A stretch of DNA of 64,000 nt, taken from the NCBI RefSeq assembly GCF_023195515.1, contig NZ_JALPKR020000002.1, positions 62,001 to 126,000 on the forward strand, given 5' to 3'. A program made the position numbers and the translations under genes. The notes beneath the pieces were generated by a model, which was given only the letters and a program-made list of their open reading frames with translations, was not told the DNA's origin and searched no databases. Shown here piece after piece: positions 1 through 9,804 of this stretch; position 1 is the stretch's first letter, and each line of letters starts with the position of its first letter. Origin of the DNA: Variovorax sp. S12S4. Lineage in GTDB: Bacteria > Pseudomonadota > Gammaproteobacteria > Burkholderiales > Burkholderiaceae_C.

Positions 1-867
1 CCGGCAGTCATTGAACTGCTCGACTTCGAGGTCATCCTCCAGCAGCACAAGACCCAGTTTCAGGAGCTTTGCGCAGAGGCCGGCGTCGACTACCCGCTGC
101 TGCTCGAATCCGATCCGGTCAGCAAGCTGTTGGAACTCGGCGCCTACCGCGAAATGCTGATGCGCCAACGCATCAACGACGCCGCGAAGGCCTGCATGCT
201 GGCCTATGCCGTCGACACGGACCTCGACAACCTGGCCGCGAACTTCAAAGTGAAGCGTCTGCTGGTCACGCCGGCCGACCCGACCGCCATCCCGCCGGTG
301 GCCGCCGTCTACGAAAAAGATGACCGCCTGCGCGAGCGCGCACAGCTTGCGATGGAAGGCATCACGACTGCTGGCCCGAAAGAGAGCTACCGGTATCACA
401 CCCTCACCGCCAGCGCCCAAGTGGCTGACGTTGGCGTCGACAGTCCCGCGCCCGGCACCGTCCGCGTCACGATCCTGTCTGAAGCGGCGAATGGTGTGCC
501 CGATGAGCCCTTGCTGGCGACGGTACGCAACGCGCTCAGCGCCGAGGAAATCCGACCGCTTTGCGACACGGTCATTGTTCAGGCTGTCGAAATCATCGAA
601 TCGCCCATCGTTGCCACGATGTACCGCCAACCGGGCGCCGCCGGCGAAGTCGCCGCAGCGCAGGCTCGCAAGGAACTTGACACTTGGCTGCTAAAGGTGC
701 GGCGCCTCGGCGCCGGCCTGCCCCGCTCGGGCATCGACGCGGCGCTGCACCAGCCAGGCATGGATCGCATCGACATCGACGTGCCGCCCGCCGACATCCT
801 GTGCACGAAAACCCAATGGGTCCGCGTCACGGGCATCACCCTGACCGAGGTTGTCGTCGATGAATAA
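1..867 (+). CDS. J: Baseplate assembly protein J (gpJ), 5' partial
   Basis: The reading frame is open from base 1, so the gene starts left of the window. The visible 288 residues begin in the conserved gpJ segment (DFEVILQQHKTQF, then SDPVSKLLELGAYREM), typical of P2 gpJ/Baseplate_J proteins, which build the outer baseplate wedge of contractile-tail phages. The stop overlaps the start of gpI by 8 bases, the usual P2 arrangement and a sign of translational coupling. Family identity is from recognised sequence style and gene order; no missing residues are seen in the part present. Confidence 0.93.
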   Translation, partial: PAVIELLDFEVILQQHKTQFQELCAEAGVDYPLLLESDPVSKLLELGAYREMLMRQRINDAAKACMLAYAVDTDLDNLAANFKVKRLLVTPADPTAIPPVAAVYEKDDRLRERAQLAMEGITTAGPKESYRYHTLTASAQVADVGVDSPAPGTVRVTILSEAANGVPDEPLLATVRNALSAEEIRPLCDTVIVQAVEIIESPIVATMYRQPGAAGEVAAAQARKELDTWLLKVRRLGAGLPRSGIDAALHQPGMDRIDIDVPPADILCTKTQWVRVTGITLTEVVVDE

Positions 868-1437
868 CCTCACCCCATCGCAGCGCCTGCTACCGCCTAA
901 TCGCACACCACTCGAGGCGGTACTTGCCGGCGTCACGGATCTGGAACTGTCCACCGATGGCCTGCGCCATTTGTGGAGCGCGGCGCACTGCCTTGCCGAG
1001 GCGTTGCCCTGGCTGTCGTGGACCATGTCGGTCGAAGCCTGGCATGAAGCCAAGTCCGACGACGCGCGGCGGGCGTTGATCCTCAACAGCATCGAGATTC
1101 ACCGTCGCAAGGGCACCCCTGGGCGATTCGCTTGCTCATTCGTTCGCTCGGCTTCGGCGAGGTCGACATCATCGAGCGCGTCGGCGGCAGGACGCACAAC
1201 GGCACGATCTACCGCGACGGCGTCTATCCGCACGCCACGCTGGAAACCACTTGGGCGACCTACATGGTTGCCTTCCAACGCCCGATCACCAACGTGCAGG
1301 CCGAGCGCCTGCGCAAGTTACTGCCGTCCGTCGCACCCGCACGCTGCCATCTGGTCGCATTGCGGTACGCGACGGTTGCCAACAGCCACAACGGCGCCAC
1401 GCGACGCGATGGCGCCTTCAACCACGGAAGCGCCTGA
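860..1437 (+). pseudogene. I: Tail protein I (gpI), frameshifted
   Basis: The first frame starts at ATG 860 and reads as P2 gpI (LLPPNRTPLEAVLA, then IHRRKGTP). After about 1120 the gpI-like sequence continues in the next frame (WAIRLLIRSLGFGEVD) to a stop at 1437, one base before the fibre gene start. One missing base in the C4 run at 1117-1120 explains this: adding a C restores GTPWAIR. The intact product would be about 192 residues, close to P2 gpI (about 176). gpI is a baseplate wedge protein linking to the tail fibre. As read, the first frame runs on without a stop into the fibre gene frame, giving a 521-residue chimera, so an inactive gene or a sequence error is likely. Confidence 0.85.
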
Positions 1438-1438
1438 C

Positions 1439-2422
1439 ATGGCAAACCTCAACGAAACCGACCAATGGGAAGCTGGCATCTACCAGCTGGAGGAAGATGA
1501 CCCCGTCCTCGGCGGCCCCACGGGCATCGACAACCTGGCCCCGCGACAGCTCGCGAACCGCGCCCGCTATCAGCGCCTGCGCAACGTCACGCCATGGGAC
1601 GCCACGCTCACCTATCCGGCGAACGTCGCCTATGTGAGCTATGGGGGCACCACGTGGAAAAGCGTTGGAGAAAGCATCAACGTGGTGCCCGGCGAGGACG
1701 CTGCGAAGTGGGTGCGCTGGGGGTTCACCGCGGCGGAACTCGATGATGCCCTGGGCGACTCGGTTGCTGCTCATGAGGCAAAGGCAAATCCACATCCACA
1801 GTACGCCACCGATGCAGATCTCGCGGCACACGTCGCCGCCGCGAACCCCCATCCAGGCTACGCCACCGATGCCGACCTTGCGGCGCACGTGGCCGCGACC
1901 GATCCGCATCCACAGTACGCGTCGGATACCGACCTGGCGAATCACGCGGCCGCAGCAAACCCTCATCCGCAGTACGCCACGGACGCCGATCTCGCGGCGC
2001 ACGTCAACGCAGGCGACCCGCATCCGCAGTACGCGTCGGATACCGACTTGGCCAATCACGCCGCCGCGGCGAACCCTCATCCGGTGTACGCGCGCTTGGC
2101 CCAACTGAACCCGCCGATTGTGGCGACCCATTTCATCGCCGGCGCCAACCAAACGGTTCATGCAGAGGTGGTCTTTACCGTGCCCGGCCCGGGCCGGCTG
2201 ATCGCGTTCGGCATCCGCAACAACAGTCAGCAAGCAGCTGGGACCAATGCCTGCACTCTCTATATCAATGGCGTGGCGATGCAAACCGACAACACCATCA
2301 CAACCATGGCGCACATGGCCACGATGGCGGTACAGGGCGGTGCGGTCTCCGCCGGTTACACGGTGGCCGCGCAGGTGGCGTTTTCGGCCTGCGTGATGCT
2401 GATGTTCATCCCCAACATTTGA
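1439..2422 (+). CDS. Tail fibre protein (gpH-like), short
   Basis: ATG 1439 follows the gpI stop with one base between. The 327-residue product has an N-terminal baseplate-attachment part (GIYQLEEDDPVLGG, LAPRQLANRARYQRL). It contains a carbohydrate-binding-module-like stretch (TPWDATLTYPANVAYVSYGG), six 19-residue repeats carrying the fibre motif NPHPQYAT/DPHPQYAS, and a C-terminal head of about 110 residues likely to be the receptor-binding or trimerising tip. Position between I and a tail assembly gene fits P2 gene H. It is far shorter than P2 H (669 residues), so host binding is carried by a compact tip. Confidence 0.85.
   Translation: MANLNETDQWEAGIYQLEEDDPVLGGPTGIDNLAPRQLANRARYQRLRNVTPWDATLTYPANVAYVSYGGTTWKSVGESINVVPGEDAAKWVRWGFTAAELDDALGDSVAAHEAKANPHPQYATDADLAAHVAAANPHPGYATDADLAAHVAATDPHPQYASDTDLANHAAAANPHPQYATDADLAAHVNAGDPHPQYASDTDLANHAAAANPHPVYARLAQLNPPIVATHFIAGANQTVHAEVVFTVPGPGRLIAFGIRNNSQQAAGTNACTLYINGVAMQTDNTITTMAHMATMAVQGGAVSAGYTVAAQVAFSACVMLMFIPNI
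1766..2107 (+). repeat. Six tandem 57-bp repeats in the tail fibre gene
   Basis: Units start near 1766, 1823, 1880, 1937, 1994 and 2051, each 57 bp and encoding 19 residues of the form AAHVxAxxPHPQYAxDxDL. The units alternate between two types (ATDADL and ASDTDL endings), which suggests expansion by pairwise duplication. The invariant His and Pro-His-Pro positions fit the shaft repeats of trimeric phage fibres. Confidence 0.85.
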
Positions 2423-2429
2423 AGAAAAA

Positions 2430-2990
2430 ATGACCGCTCAAAAATTTCTTATCTTGGATGCCGACGGCAACGTCAAGGGCACCGGATCGACGCCGGACGG
2501 GACCATTCCGCAGAGTGCGGTTGCTTGCACCGAAGAACAAGCAGCGGCCTGGCACGAGCTTCGCGTTGTCGACGGTCAGATCGTCCAGCTGGACGGCGCC
2601 GTCATGTTGGATCGCCTCAAGAAGAAGCTGATCGCCGCCGCGACAGCGCGCCGCTGGGCGGTCGAGACCGGCGGCATCACCCTGCCCAACGGCGTCCGGG
2701 TCTCCACCGGAAAAGACGATCAAGACCGCATCACGTCAGTGCTCGTGAACGCACAAGCGGCAGGCGTGGAATCCATCGAATTCAAGGCCACGTCAGGCTG
2801 GGTGAGTCTCACGCTGCCTGAGCTGCAGGTCATCGCCAACGCCATCGCCCTGCATGTTCAGGCGTGCTTCTCCGCAGAGCGCGCGCACCACGAGGCCATC
2901 GCCGCGCTGTCGTCTTCCGCTGCCGTTCAAACCTACGACCTGTCGGCCGGCTGGCCGCAGGCGTCGCTCGCCGCCCTGCCCGAGGCCTGA
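2430..2990 (+). CDS. Tail fibre assembly-like protein (DUF4376 type)
   Basis: The 186-residue product lies directly downstream of the fibre gene, where P2 has the fibre chaperone G. The first 55 residues (FLILDADGNVKGTGSTPDG) resemble fibre-tip or assembly sequences. The middle (RLKKKLIAAATARRWAVETGGITLPNGVRVSTGKDDQDRI, about residues 63-100) matches the DUF4376 pattern of phage proteins. ATG 2430 is chosen because it follows the fibre stop by 7 bases. It is probably a fibre-associated or chaperone protein; the exact role is inferred from position. Confidence 0.7.
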   Translation: MTAQKFLILDADGNVKGTGSTPDGTIPQSAVACTEEQAAAWHELRVVDGQIVQLDGAVMLDRLKKKLIAAATARRWAVETGGITLPNGVRVSTGKDDQDRITSVLVNAQAAGVESIEFKATSGWVSLTLPELQVIANAIALHVQACFSAERAHHEAIAALSSSAAVQTYDLSAGWPQASLAALPEA

Positions 2991-3020
2991 CCTTTCACAC
3001 CCTCCTAGGAGTCATCCACC

Positions 3021-4217
3021 ATGTCCACCGAATACCACCACGGCGTACGCGTTTTTGAAGTCAACGAAGGCGGCGCCACCATCCGCGTCGTCAGCACGGC
3101 CATCATCGGCCTCATTGCCACGGCGCCCCTGGCCGACGATGACGCGTTCCCGTTGAACACGCCGGTGCTGCTCACCAATCCCGGCGGCAGTATCGGCAAG
3201 GCCGGCGCGACCGGCACGCTGGCCACAGCACTCAAGGCCATCGCACAGCAGGCGCAGACGTTCACCATCGTCGTGCGCGTCGAGCCCGGCGCCGACGATG
3301 CAACGACCACCAGCAACGTCATCGGCACCACCACCGCCAGCGGCCAGAAGACCGGCCTGCAGGCGCTGCTCGCCGCCCAGGGTCAGCTCGGCTACAAGCC
3401 GCGCATCATCGGCGCGCCTGGCTTGGACACCGAGCCGGTGGCCATCGAAATCGGCACCGTCGCCGAAGCGCTGCGTGGCTTCGGCTACGTCGCGGCGCGC
3501 AAGCCCGACGGCATGGCCTACGCGACCACCAAGGAAGACGCCACGCTGTACCGCGCAAAGTTCGGCAAGCGCGAGCTGATGGTGATCTGGCCCAACTTCC
3601 TCGCGTGGAACACCATCACGAGCGCGGCCGAGGTCATTCCGGCCACGGCCTACGCGCTGGGACTGCGCGCCAAGCTCGACCAGCAAATCGGCTGGCACAA
3701 GACCCTCTCCAACATCGTCGTGAACGGCCCGCAGGGCATCACGTCGGACGTGTTCTTCGACCTGCAGAGCCCGAGCAGCGACACCAACTACCTGAACAGC
3801 CTCGAAGTCACCACCATCATCAACCGCAGCGGCTACCGCTTCTGGGGCAACCGCACCACCGAAGCACAGGGTGGGAAGTTCTTCTTCGAGAACTACACCC
3901 GCACCGCGCAGGTGCTGGCCGACACCATGGCCGAGGCGCACTTCACGTTCGTCGACAAGCCGATGCACCCGAGCTTGGTGAAAGACATGCTCGCGAGCAT
4001 CAACGCCAAGGGCCGCGATCTCGTGACCGGCGGCTACCTGATCGGCTTCGAAGCGTTCCTCAATCCCGACCTCAACCCGAAGGAAGAGCTGGCGGTGGGC
4101 CGCCTGCGCATCAGCTACCGCTACACGCCGGTGCCGCCGCTCGAAGACCTGGGCTTCATGCAGACCATCACCGACGACTTCCTGGCCAACTTCGCCGCCG
4201 CCGTTCAGGCCGCGTGA
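3021..4217 (+). CDS. FI: Tail sheath protein FI
   Basis: The 398-residue product has nearly the length of P2 FI (396). It reads as a myophage sheath: YHHGVRVFEVNEGG at the start, a central GAPGLDT segment, and LEDLGFMQTITDDFLANF at the C-terminus. It forms the contractile sheath around the tail tube. A good Shine-Dalgarno (AGGAG) precedes ATG 3021, which starts a new translational unit after a 30-base gap. The tube gene FII follows 38 bases later, as in P2. Confidence 0.97.
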   Translation: MSTEYHHGVRVFEVNEGGATIRVVSTAIIGLIATAPLADDDAFPLNTPVLLTNPGGSIGKAGATGTLATALKAIAQQAQTFTIVVRVEPGADDATTTSNVIGTTTASGQKTGLQALLAAQGQLGYKPRIIGAPGLDTEPVAIEIGTVAEALRGFGYVAARKPDGMAYATTKEDATLYRAKFGKRELMVIWPNFLAWNTITSAAEVIPATAYALGLRAKLDQQIGWHKTLSNIVVNGPQGITSDVFFDLQSPSSDTNYLNSLEVTTIINRSGYRFWGNRTTEAQGGKFFFENYTRTAQVLADTMAEAHFTFVDKPMHPSLVKDMLASINAKGRDLVTGGYLIGFEAFLNPDLNPKEELAVGRLRISYRYTPVPPLEDLGFMQTITDDFLANFAAAVQAA

Positions 4218-4255
4218 AGCGCCCATCCGCAACGCACACCGCATAGGAGCACACC

Positions 4256-4777
4256 ATGGGCCTCCCCAAGAAACTCAAGAACTTCGCACTCTTCGGCGAC
4301 GGCGAAAGCTGGATCGGCGAGATCCCGAGCGTCACCCTGCCCACCATCACCAAGAAGATGGAGGAATACCGCGCCGGCGGCATGCATGGCTCGGTCGATA
4401 TCGAGCTGGGCCATGACAAGCTCGAACTGGGCATCAAGGCCGGCGGACTCAAGACCCAGCTGATTGCGATGCTCGGCGCCCAGACGGTGGGTGCCAATGT
4501 CTGGCGCTTCGCCGGCGCCTATCAAGACGACGCTACCGGGCTGGTCAGTGCCGTGGAAGTCATCGCCCGCGGCCGGCTCAGCGAGTGGAACCCCAACGAT
4601 GCCGAGGCCGGCGAGAACAACGAACACGAGTTCAAGGCGAGCCTGAGCTACTACAAGGTCACCGTCGACGGCGCCGAGCTGATCGAAATCGACGTGCCCG
4701 GCATGGTGTTCAAAGTCGGCGGCTCCGACATCTACAGCGCCATCCGCTTCGCCATCGGGCTCGGCGCCAGCTTCTAA
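4256..4777 (+). CDS. FII: Major tail tube protein FII
   Basis: This 173-residue protein (P2 FII is 172) begins MGLPKKLKNFALFGDG and contains the family segment LPTITKKMEEYRAGGMHGSV. It forms the inner tail tube that the sheath FI surrounds. Order and spacing behind FI are as in P2, and no anomalies are seen. Confidence 0.97.
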   Translation: MGLPKKLKNFALFGDGESWIGEIPSVTLPTITKKMEEYRAGGMHGSVDIELGHDKLELGIKAGGLKTQLIAMLGAQTVGANVWRFAGAYQDDATGLVSAVEVIARGRLSEWNPNDAEAGENNEHEFKASLSYYKVTVDGAELIEIDVPGMVFKVGGSDIYSAIRFAIGLGASF

Positions 4778-4836
4778 ACCGCTCCGCCACGTTCGCCCAT
4801 CACGCCTTTTCACTCACCACAGAACGAGCCATCACC

Positions 4837-5184
4837 ATGAACAACGCCCCAACGCCCGAGATCAACACCGAAGACACTGCACCCAGCGCCATCGTGCCGA
4901 ACACCATCGTGCTCGATACGCCCATTCAACGGGGAAGCACCAGCATCACCGAGATCACCCTGCGCAAGCCCAACTCCGGCGAGCTGCGTGGCCTCTCGCT
5001 GCAGCGGCTGCATCAGGCGGACGCCGAAGAAATCATGAAGCTGCTGCCGCGCATCACATTGCCCTCGCTGACGCCGCCCGAATGCGCCCAGCTCGACCCG
5101 GCCGACCTGTCCGAGGCCGGGGGTCACATCATCAGTTTTTTGCTCAAGAAGTCAGTGAGGGACGCGGTCTTGCAGAACGCGTAG
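4837..5184 (+). CDS. E: Tail assembly protein E
   Basis: The 115-residue product carries the P2 E pattern (VLDTPIQRGSTSITEITLRKP, then LRGLSLQRL). ATG 4837 is the first start after a 59-base gap. The protein is thought to act with E+E' as tail assembly chaperones around the tape measure. Near its 3' end lies a T6G slippery run; ribosomes that shift back one base enter the E' frame and make a longer E+E' fusion ending at 5318. Confidence 0.9.
   Translation: MNNAPTPEINTEDTAPSAIVPNTIVLDTPIQRGSTSITEITLRKPNSGELRGLSLQRLHQADAEEIMKLLPRITLPSLTPPECAQLDPADLSEAGGHIISFLLKKSVRDAVLQNA
5136..5142 (+). promoter_or_regulatory. Programmed -1 frameshift site of gene E
   Basis: The heptamer T TTT TTG falls in register with the E codons (AGT-TTT-TTG). 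Slipping back one base continues as FFAQEV...RVEDAMADLALVFHW, which is the P2 E' sequence pattern. P2 and relatives use the same T6G signal to make a minor E+E' product. Only the slippery run was examined here; no downstream stimulatory structure was tested. Confidence 0.85.
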
Positions 5185-5192
5185 AGGACGCC

Positions 5193-5318
5193 ATGGCGGA
5201 TCTGGCGCTGGTCTTCCACTGGCGGCCGGCCGACATGGAGGGCATGGCCATCGGCGAACTCATGGACTGGCGCGAGGCCGCCCGCAAGCGCTACGCCCCC
5301 AACAAGCACGACGACTGA
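5193..5318 (+). CDS. E': Tail assembly protein E' (C-terminal extension of E)
   Basis: This frame encodes MADLALVFHWRPADMEGM to a stop at 5318, closely like P2 E'. It is reached by the -1 shift at 5136-5142, which yields an E+E' fusion spanning 4837-5318 (about 160 residues); ATG 5193 marks the standalone start. E-region frameshift products are chaperones that coat the tape measure during tail assembly. The tape measure gene follows after 15 bases. Confidence 0.85.
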   Translation: MADLALVFHWRPADMEGMAIGELMDWREAARKRYAPNKHDD

Positions 5319-5333
5319 CCGACACACCGAACC

Positions 5334-8004
5334 ATGGCCAACCCGCTCACCCTCAAGCTGATCCTGGCAGGCGCCGACAAGGCCGTCGCCGCGCTCAAGC
5401 CGCTCGACGCGCAGAGCCGGGCGACGGCCGCGGGCCTGAAGCAATCCCGCGATGCCCTCAAGCTGCTCAACAGCCAGATGGCCCAGGTCGACGGCCTGCG
5501 GAAACAGCAGTCCGCGCTGGCTCAGCAAGGCAACGCCCTCAAGGTGTTGCGCGCGAACCTCGACAGCGTCACCCGCACCTACGGCGCCAACAGCGCCGAA
5601 GCCGGCAAAGCTGCGCGGCCAGGTGGACAAGGCGACCGCGGCATACGACAAGCAGCGGCAGGCGCTGGTTCAGCTGCGCACCGCTGCCACAGCGAGCGGC
5701 ATCGGCAAGCTCTCGGTCGATCAATCGCGCCTGAAATCAGAGATCGAGTCGACGAACGGTGCTATTGCTCAGCAAAAGGCGCGGCTCGAATCGCTGGCCA
5801 AGGTGAGCGGCCGGCGCGCCTCGCTGCGGCAGGGACTGGACCACGGCCGTGCCACGGCGGGCCACATGGCCATGGCCGGCGTCGGTGCAGTGGGCACCGC
5901 GTACGGCATTCGCCGTGCTGTCACCGAGCCGCTGCACCAGGTGCGCGATTACGAGACCACCACCGCGCGCATCGAATCGCTCGGCCTGGGCAAAAAGGAA
6001 ACCGACCAGGCCGTCGCCTACGCGAAAGGCATGAAGACCTTCGGCACCAGCATGAATGACAACCTGGGCCTGATGCTTGACGCCACCACAGCCTTCGCCG
6101 ACGTGCACCATGCCGAAATGGTCATGCCCACGCTGGCCAAGATGAAGTTCGCCAACAAGGCCATGTTCGGAGCGGAAAAAGGCGAAGACAACGAACGCAA
6201 GTTCCTCGACATGCTCAGGGTCATCGAGTTGCGCGGTGGCTTGTCCAGCGAACAATCGTTCAAGGGCCAGGCGGACATGGTGCAGCGTGTCATCACCGCG
6301 ACCGGCGGCCGCGTCGGGCCCGAGGAATGGCTCAACTTCATCAAGACCGGCGGCGTCGCGGCCAAAGGCCTCAACGACTCCGCCATGTACTACCAGCTCG
6401 AAGCGCTGGTCAGTGAAATGGGCGGCAATCGCGTGGGTACGGCGACCATGTCGGCCTACCAGAATCTCTACCAAGGGCGCACGACAAAGCGCGCCGCCAA
6501 GAACATCGAGGCGCTGGGCCTGATCGGCGACCCCTCGAAGGTCACGCACGACAAGGCGGGGCAGATGTCCTTCCTGAACCCCGGTGCGCTCAAGGGCAGC
6601 GAGCTTTTCCGCTCCAACCAGTTTGAATGGATGGAGCAAGTCCTGTTGCCGGCGCTCGCCGCCAAGGGCATCACGGACAAGGAACAGATTCTCGATTCCA
6701 TCGGAAGCATCTTCAGCAACCGCACGGCCTCGAACCTGTTCTCGCAGATGTACCTGCAGCGCGATCAGATCCACAAGAATGCCAAGCTCAATGCGGGCGC
6801 CTTCGGAATCGAATCGCTCGACGCCAGGGCGCGCACGAGTCTCAGCGGACAGGAAGGGGCCGCGCTCTCCAAGTTTCACGACACCATGCGTGAAGCAGGC
6901 GAAGCACTGATGCCGGCCTACATCAGCCTGCTCAACACGGTCTCCAGCGCTCTGGAGGGCATCACGGCGTTCGCGCGCGAGAACCCGGTGCTGGCGTCGT
7001 ACATCGGCAAGGCGGTGCTATGGGTCGGTCTGCTCGCCGCAGGCTTCGGCGCCCTGTCGCTTGGCGCGGCGGCGCTGCTGGGGCCATTCGCCATCGTGCG
7101 CTATGGCATCGGCCTGTTCGGCATCAAGGCGGCTGTGCTTTCTCCGGTGCTCACACTGGTCACGCGAACGCTCGGGTTCGCCGCCTCCGCGGTCATGTGG
7201 CTGGGTCGGGCGTTGCTGATGAACCCCATCGGTTTGGCTGTCACAGGCATCGCGACAGCCGCATTCCTCATCTACAGATACTGGGGGCCGATCAGCGGCT
7301 TCTTTTCGGGCCTGTGGGAGCGCACGAAGGCGACGTTCGCCGCGTTCTGGCAGTACCTCGGCGGGTCGGTGCCGGCGGCGCTGGGCACCATCAGCGCGGC
7401 CATCCTCAACTGGTCGCCCATGGGCCTCTTCTACCAGGCCTTCGCGGAAGTGATGCAGTGGTTTGGTTTTGATCTGCCCGCGAGGTTCACGACCTTCGGC
7501 GGGCAGATGATGCAGGGATTGGTCAACGGCATCACGAACGGGCTGGGCGCGGTACGGGACGCAATCAACGGCGCAGCAGACTCCACAGTAGCCTGGTTCA
7601 AGGAAAAGCTCGGCATCCACAGCCCGTCGCGCGTGTTCATCGAGGCCGGCGGCAACATCGCGCAAGGTGCGGCAATCGGGATCGATCGCACTCTGCCGAT
7701 GCTGCGTGCTGCTGCGCTCAGCATGGTCGGCGCCACCACAGCGGCCCTGCCCGCCATGGCCGGCGCCGGTGGTGCGCCTGCGCTGCAGCCCATGGTTTTC
7801 GACACGCGCGCGCCACTGGCCGCAAGCAGCGCCCGCACGTCCGGCGCCGTCACCGTGCAGGGAGACACCATCACGATTCACATCAACGCCGCGGCCGGCA
7901 CCGACGCCCACGCTCTGGCCAGCGCCGTGCGCGCCGAGCTTGATCGCCGCGACGCGGCCAAGAGCGCCCGCATGCGTGCGGCGTTCATCGACTACGACAA
8001 CTGA
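5334..8004 (+). pseudogene. T: Tail tape measure protein T, frameshifted
   Basis: The first frame starts at ATG 5334 (MANPLTLKLILAGADKAVAAL) with coiled-coil-like N-terminal sequence. At 5607-5610 (AAAG) the sensible reading shifts: GANSAEAGK continues as LRGQVDKATAAYDKQRQ in the frame that stays open to 8004. One extra A there explains it. The whole would be about 889 residues, with a hydrophobic stretch near 7010-7290 and a GIHSPSRVFIEAGGNIAQG segment near 7610 typical of tape measures. It sets tail length and helps DNA entry. As read, the first frame ends at 6059, removing most of the protein. Confidence 0.9.
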
Positions 8005-8013
8005 CCATCCGCC

Positions 8014-8507
8014 ATGCTCTGCCTCGGCCTCTTCGTCTTTGAACTCGACACGCTCAGCTATCAGGAGCTGCAGCGGCGCAGCAGCTGGAAGCACGCCACG
8101 CAGGCGCTCGTGGGCGCGCGCAACGCCACGCAGTACCTGGGGCCGGGGATGACATCATCACCCTCACGGGCGTGGTGCTGCCCGAGTTCAAAGGAGAACC
8201 GGCCAGCCTGGACATGCTGCGTGCGATGGCCGACCAGGGCGCGGCCTGGGTGCTTGTCGAAGGCACGGGCATCATCTACGGCGCCTTCGTCATCACTGAG
8301 CTGCAGGAGACGCGCACCCTGTTCTACGTCACCGGTGAGGCCCGGCGCATCGAGTTCACGCTCACGCTGCAGCGCGTTGACCAGGACGTGCAGGACGTGA
8401 CCGAACAGATGGGCGAGCTGGGCGCCATCCTCGAAGACACCGCCGGCAACCCCAATGCCGACCTGGGGCAATACCTCGGCGTCAGCGGCGGCGCGACCGG
8501 AAGTTGA
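8014..8507 (+). pseudogene. U: Tail protein U, frameshifted
   Basis: The N-terminal frame from ATG 8014 (LGLFVFELDTLSYQELQRRSSWKH) is P2 gpU-like up to YLGPG. The expected continuation DDIITLTGVVLPEF is one frame away and runs to 8507. One missing G in the G4 run 8145-8148 explains it. The repaired protein would be about 164 residues, near P2 U (159). gpU caps the tail tube end. The gene lies directly between T and D, as in P2. Confidence 0.88.
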
Positions 8508-9670
8508 GTACGCAGCGCATGTCCGACACCGACACCATCGCCGACTCGCTGCCCACCGTCACGGCTACGCCGGGCAACGGCCGTCGACCTGCCGCGCACC
8601 TCACGCCAATCTGGCGCGTCACAGTCAACGGCAACAACGTCAGCGACCGCATCCTGCCGCGCTTCGTGAGCCTCACCATCACCGATGATCGCGCCAATGA
8701 CGCGGACGAAGTCGAGCTCGTCGTGAGCGACCACGATGGCCGCCTTGAGCTGCCCGAGACGGGCGATACCGTCGAAGTGGCCATAGGCTGGCAAGCCGAG
8801 CCGGTCGCGGCGCCATACCGCCAGTTCGATAGCGACGAAATGGGTTTCCCGGTGGGTCTGATCGACAAGGGCCGCTATACCGTGCAGGCGGTCGAGTACG
8901 CTGGCACACCCGACACCATCACCATCCGCGCGCGGGCCGCCAACCTGCTCGACAGCCTGCGCGGTCTGCGTGATGAGTCGTGGCACGACACCACCGTCGG
9001 CGCCATCGTCAACAGCGTGGCCGCGCGCAACGGCATCAAGGCCACCGTCGACAAGGAAATCGCCAGCCGGAAGGTCAAGCACGCCGACCAGCTGAGCGAG
9101 TCCGACGCATCCTTTCTGCGGCGGCTCGCGCAGACCTTCGATTGCATTTGCACCGTGAAGAACGGCACCCTGCTCTTCAGCCAGGCCCGCGCCGCGCGCA
9201 CACCCAGCGGCAAGCCGCTGCCGCCCGTGCTCGTCACCCGCGGCGATGGCGACCAGCACCGCTGGAGCCGCGCCGACCGCGATGCCTACAGCGGCGTGCG
9301 GGCCATGTACAACAACGTGAAGACCGGCAACCGAAGCGCGGTCATTGCTGGCATCAGCGGAAGGGCAAAGGAACTGCGCGCAACCTTTGCCAGCGAAGCG
9401 GACGCCCTTGCCGCTGCGCGCGCCGAATGGCTGCGCATACAGCGCGGGATCTTCGACTTCGAGATAACACTCGCCTATGGCCGCGCCGACATCATTCCGC
9501 AGCGCCCTGCGCGCGTGGCTGGCTACAAGCGTCAGATCGACGAAACACCGTGGATCGTCACCCGCGTGCGGCACTCGCTCGATGGCGGCGGCTACACAAG
9601 CCAGCTCACGCTGGAAACCGAGCAAGCCGAGGGCGTGGAAGGGCAGGAAGGCGCGGGCGCAGAAGGCTGA
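8504..9670 (+). CDS. D: Tail hub / late control protein D
   Basis: This is a P2 gpD-type tail hub protein (gp27/VgrG-like fold): ITDDRANDADEVELVVSDHDGRLELP, then YAGTPDTITIRARAAN, and WIVTRVRHSLDGGGYTSQLTLE near the end. A TTG at 8504 overlaps the U stop; ATG 8519 is the alternative start (383 residues). P2 D is 387 residues. It is the last gene of the tail operon; a cargo gene follows after about 130 bases. Confidence 0.92.
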   Translation: MSTQRMSDTDTIADSLPTVTATPGNGRRPAAHLTPIWRVTVNGNNVSDRILPRFVSLTITDDRANDADEVELVVSDHDGRLELPETGDTVEVAIGWQAEPVAAPYRQFDSDEMGFPVGLIDKGRYTVQAVEYAGTPDTITIRARAANLLDSLRGLRDESWHDTTVGAIVNSVAARNGIKATVDKEIASRKVKHADQLSESDASFLRRLAQTFDCICTVKNGTLLFSQARAARTPSGKPLPPVLVTRGDGDQHRWSRADRDAYSGVRAMYNNVKTGNRSAVIAGISGRAKELRATFASEADALAAARAEWLRIQRGIFDFEITLAYGRADIIPQRPARVAGYKRQIDETPWIVTRVRHSLDGGGYTSQLTLETEQAEGVEGQEGAGAEG

Positions 9671-9804
9671 CAGCAGCCCGAGTATGCAAGGGCGAGCTCA
9701 GCGTAAATGAAGCAAAGAAGAGCGCGATGTTATGCACCGCGGTCGCAGGTCAGGCATGGAGCGCTAGTATGAGCCCCTTAAGACCTGTTCGGGAGGGTAA
9801 GGCA

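Noticed and set aside
1766..2107. Regular repeats considered as a CRISPR array
   Set aside because: The units are contiguous 57-bp coding repeats without spacers and stay in frame in the fibre gene.
851..2422. A single 523-residue protein joining gpI to the tail fibre
   Set aside because: The middle part is Ser/Arg/Thr-rich antisense-like text. The gpI sequence continues in the other frame and the fibre has its own ATG at 1439.
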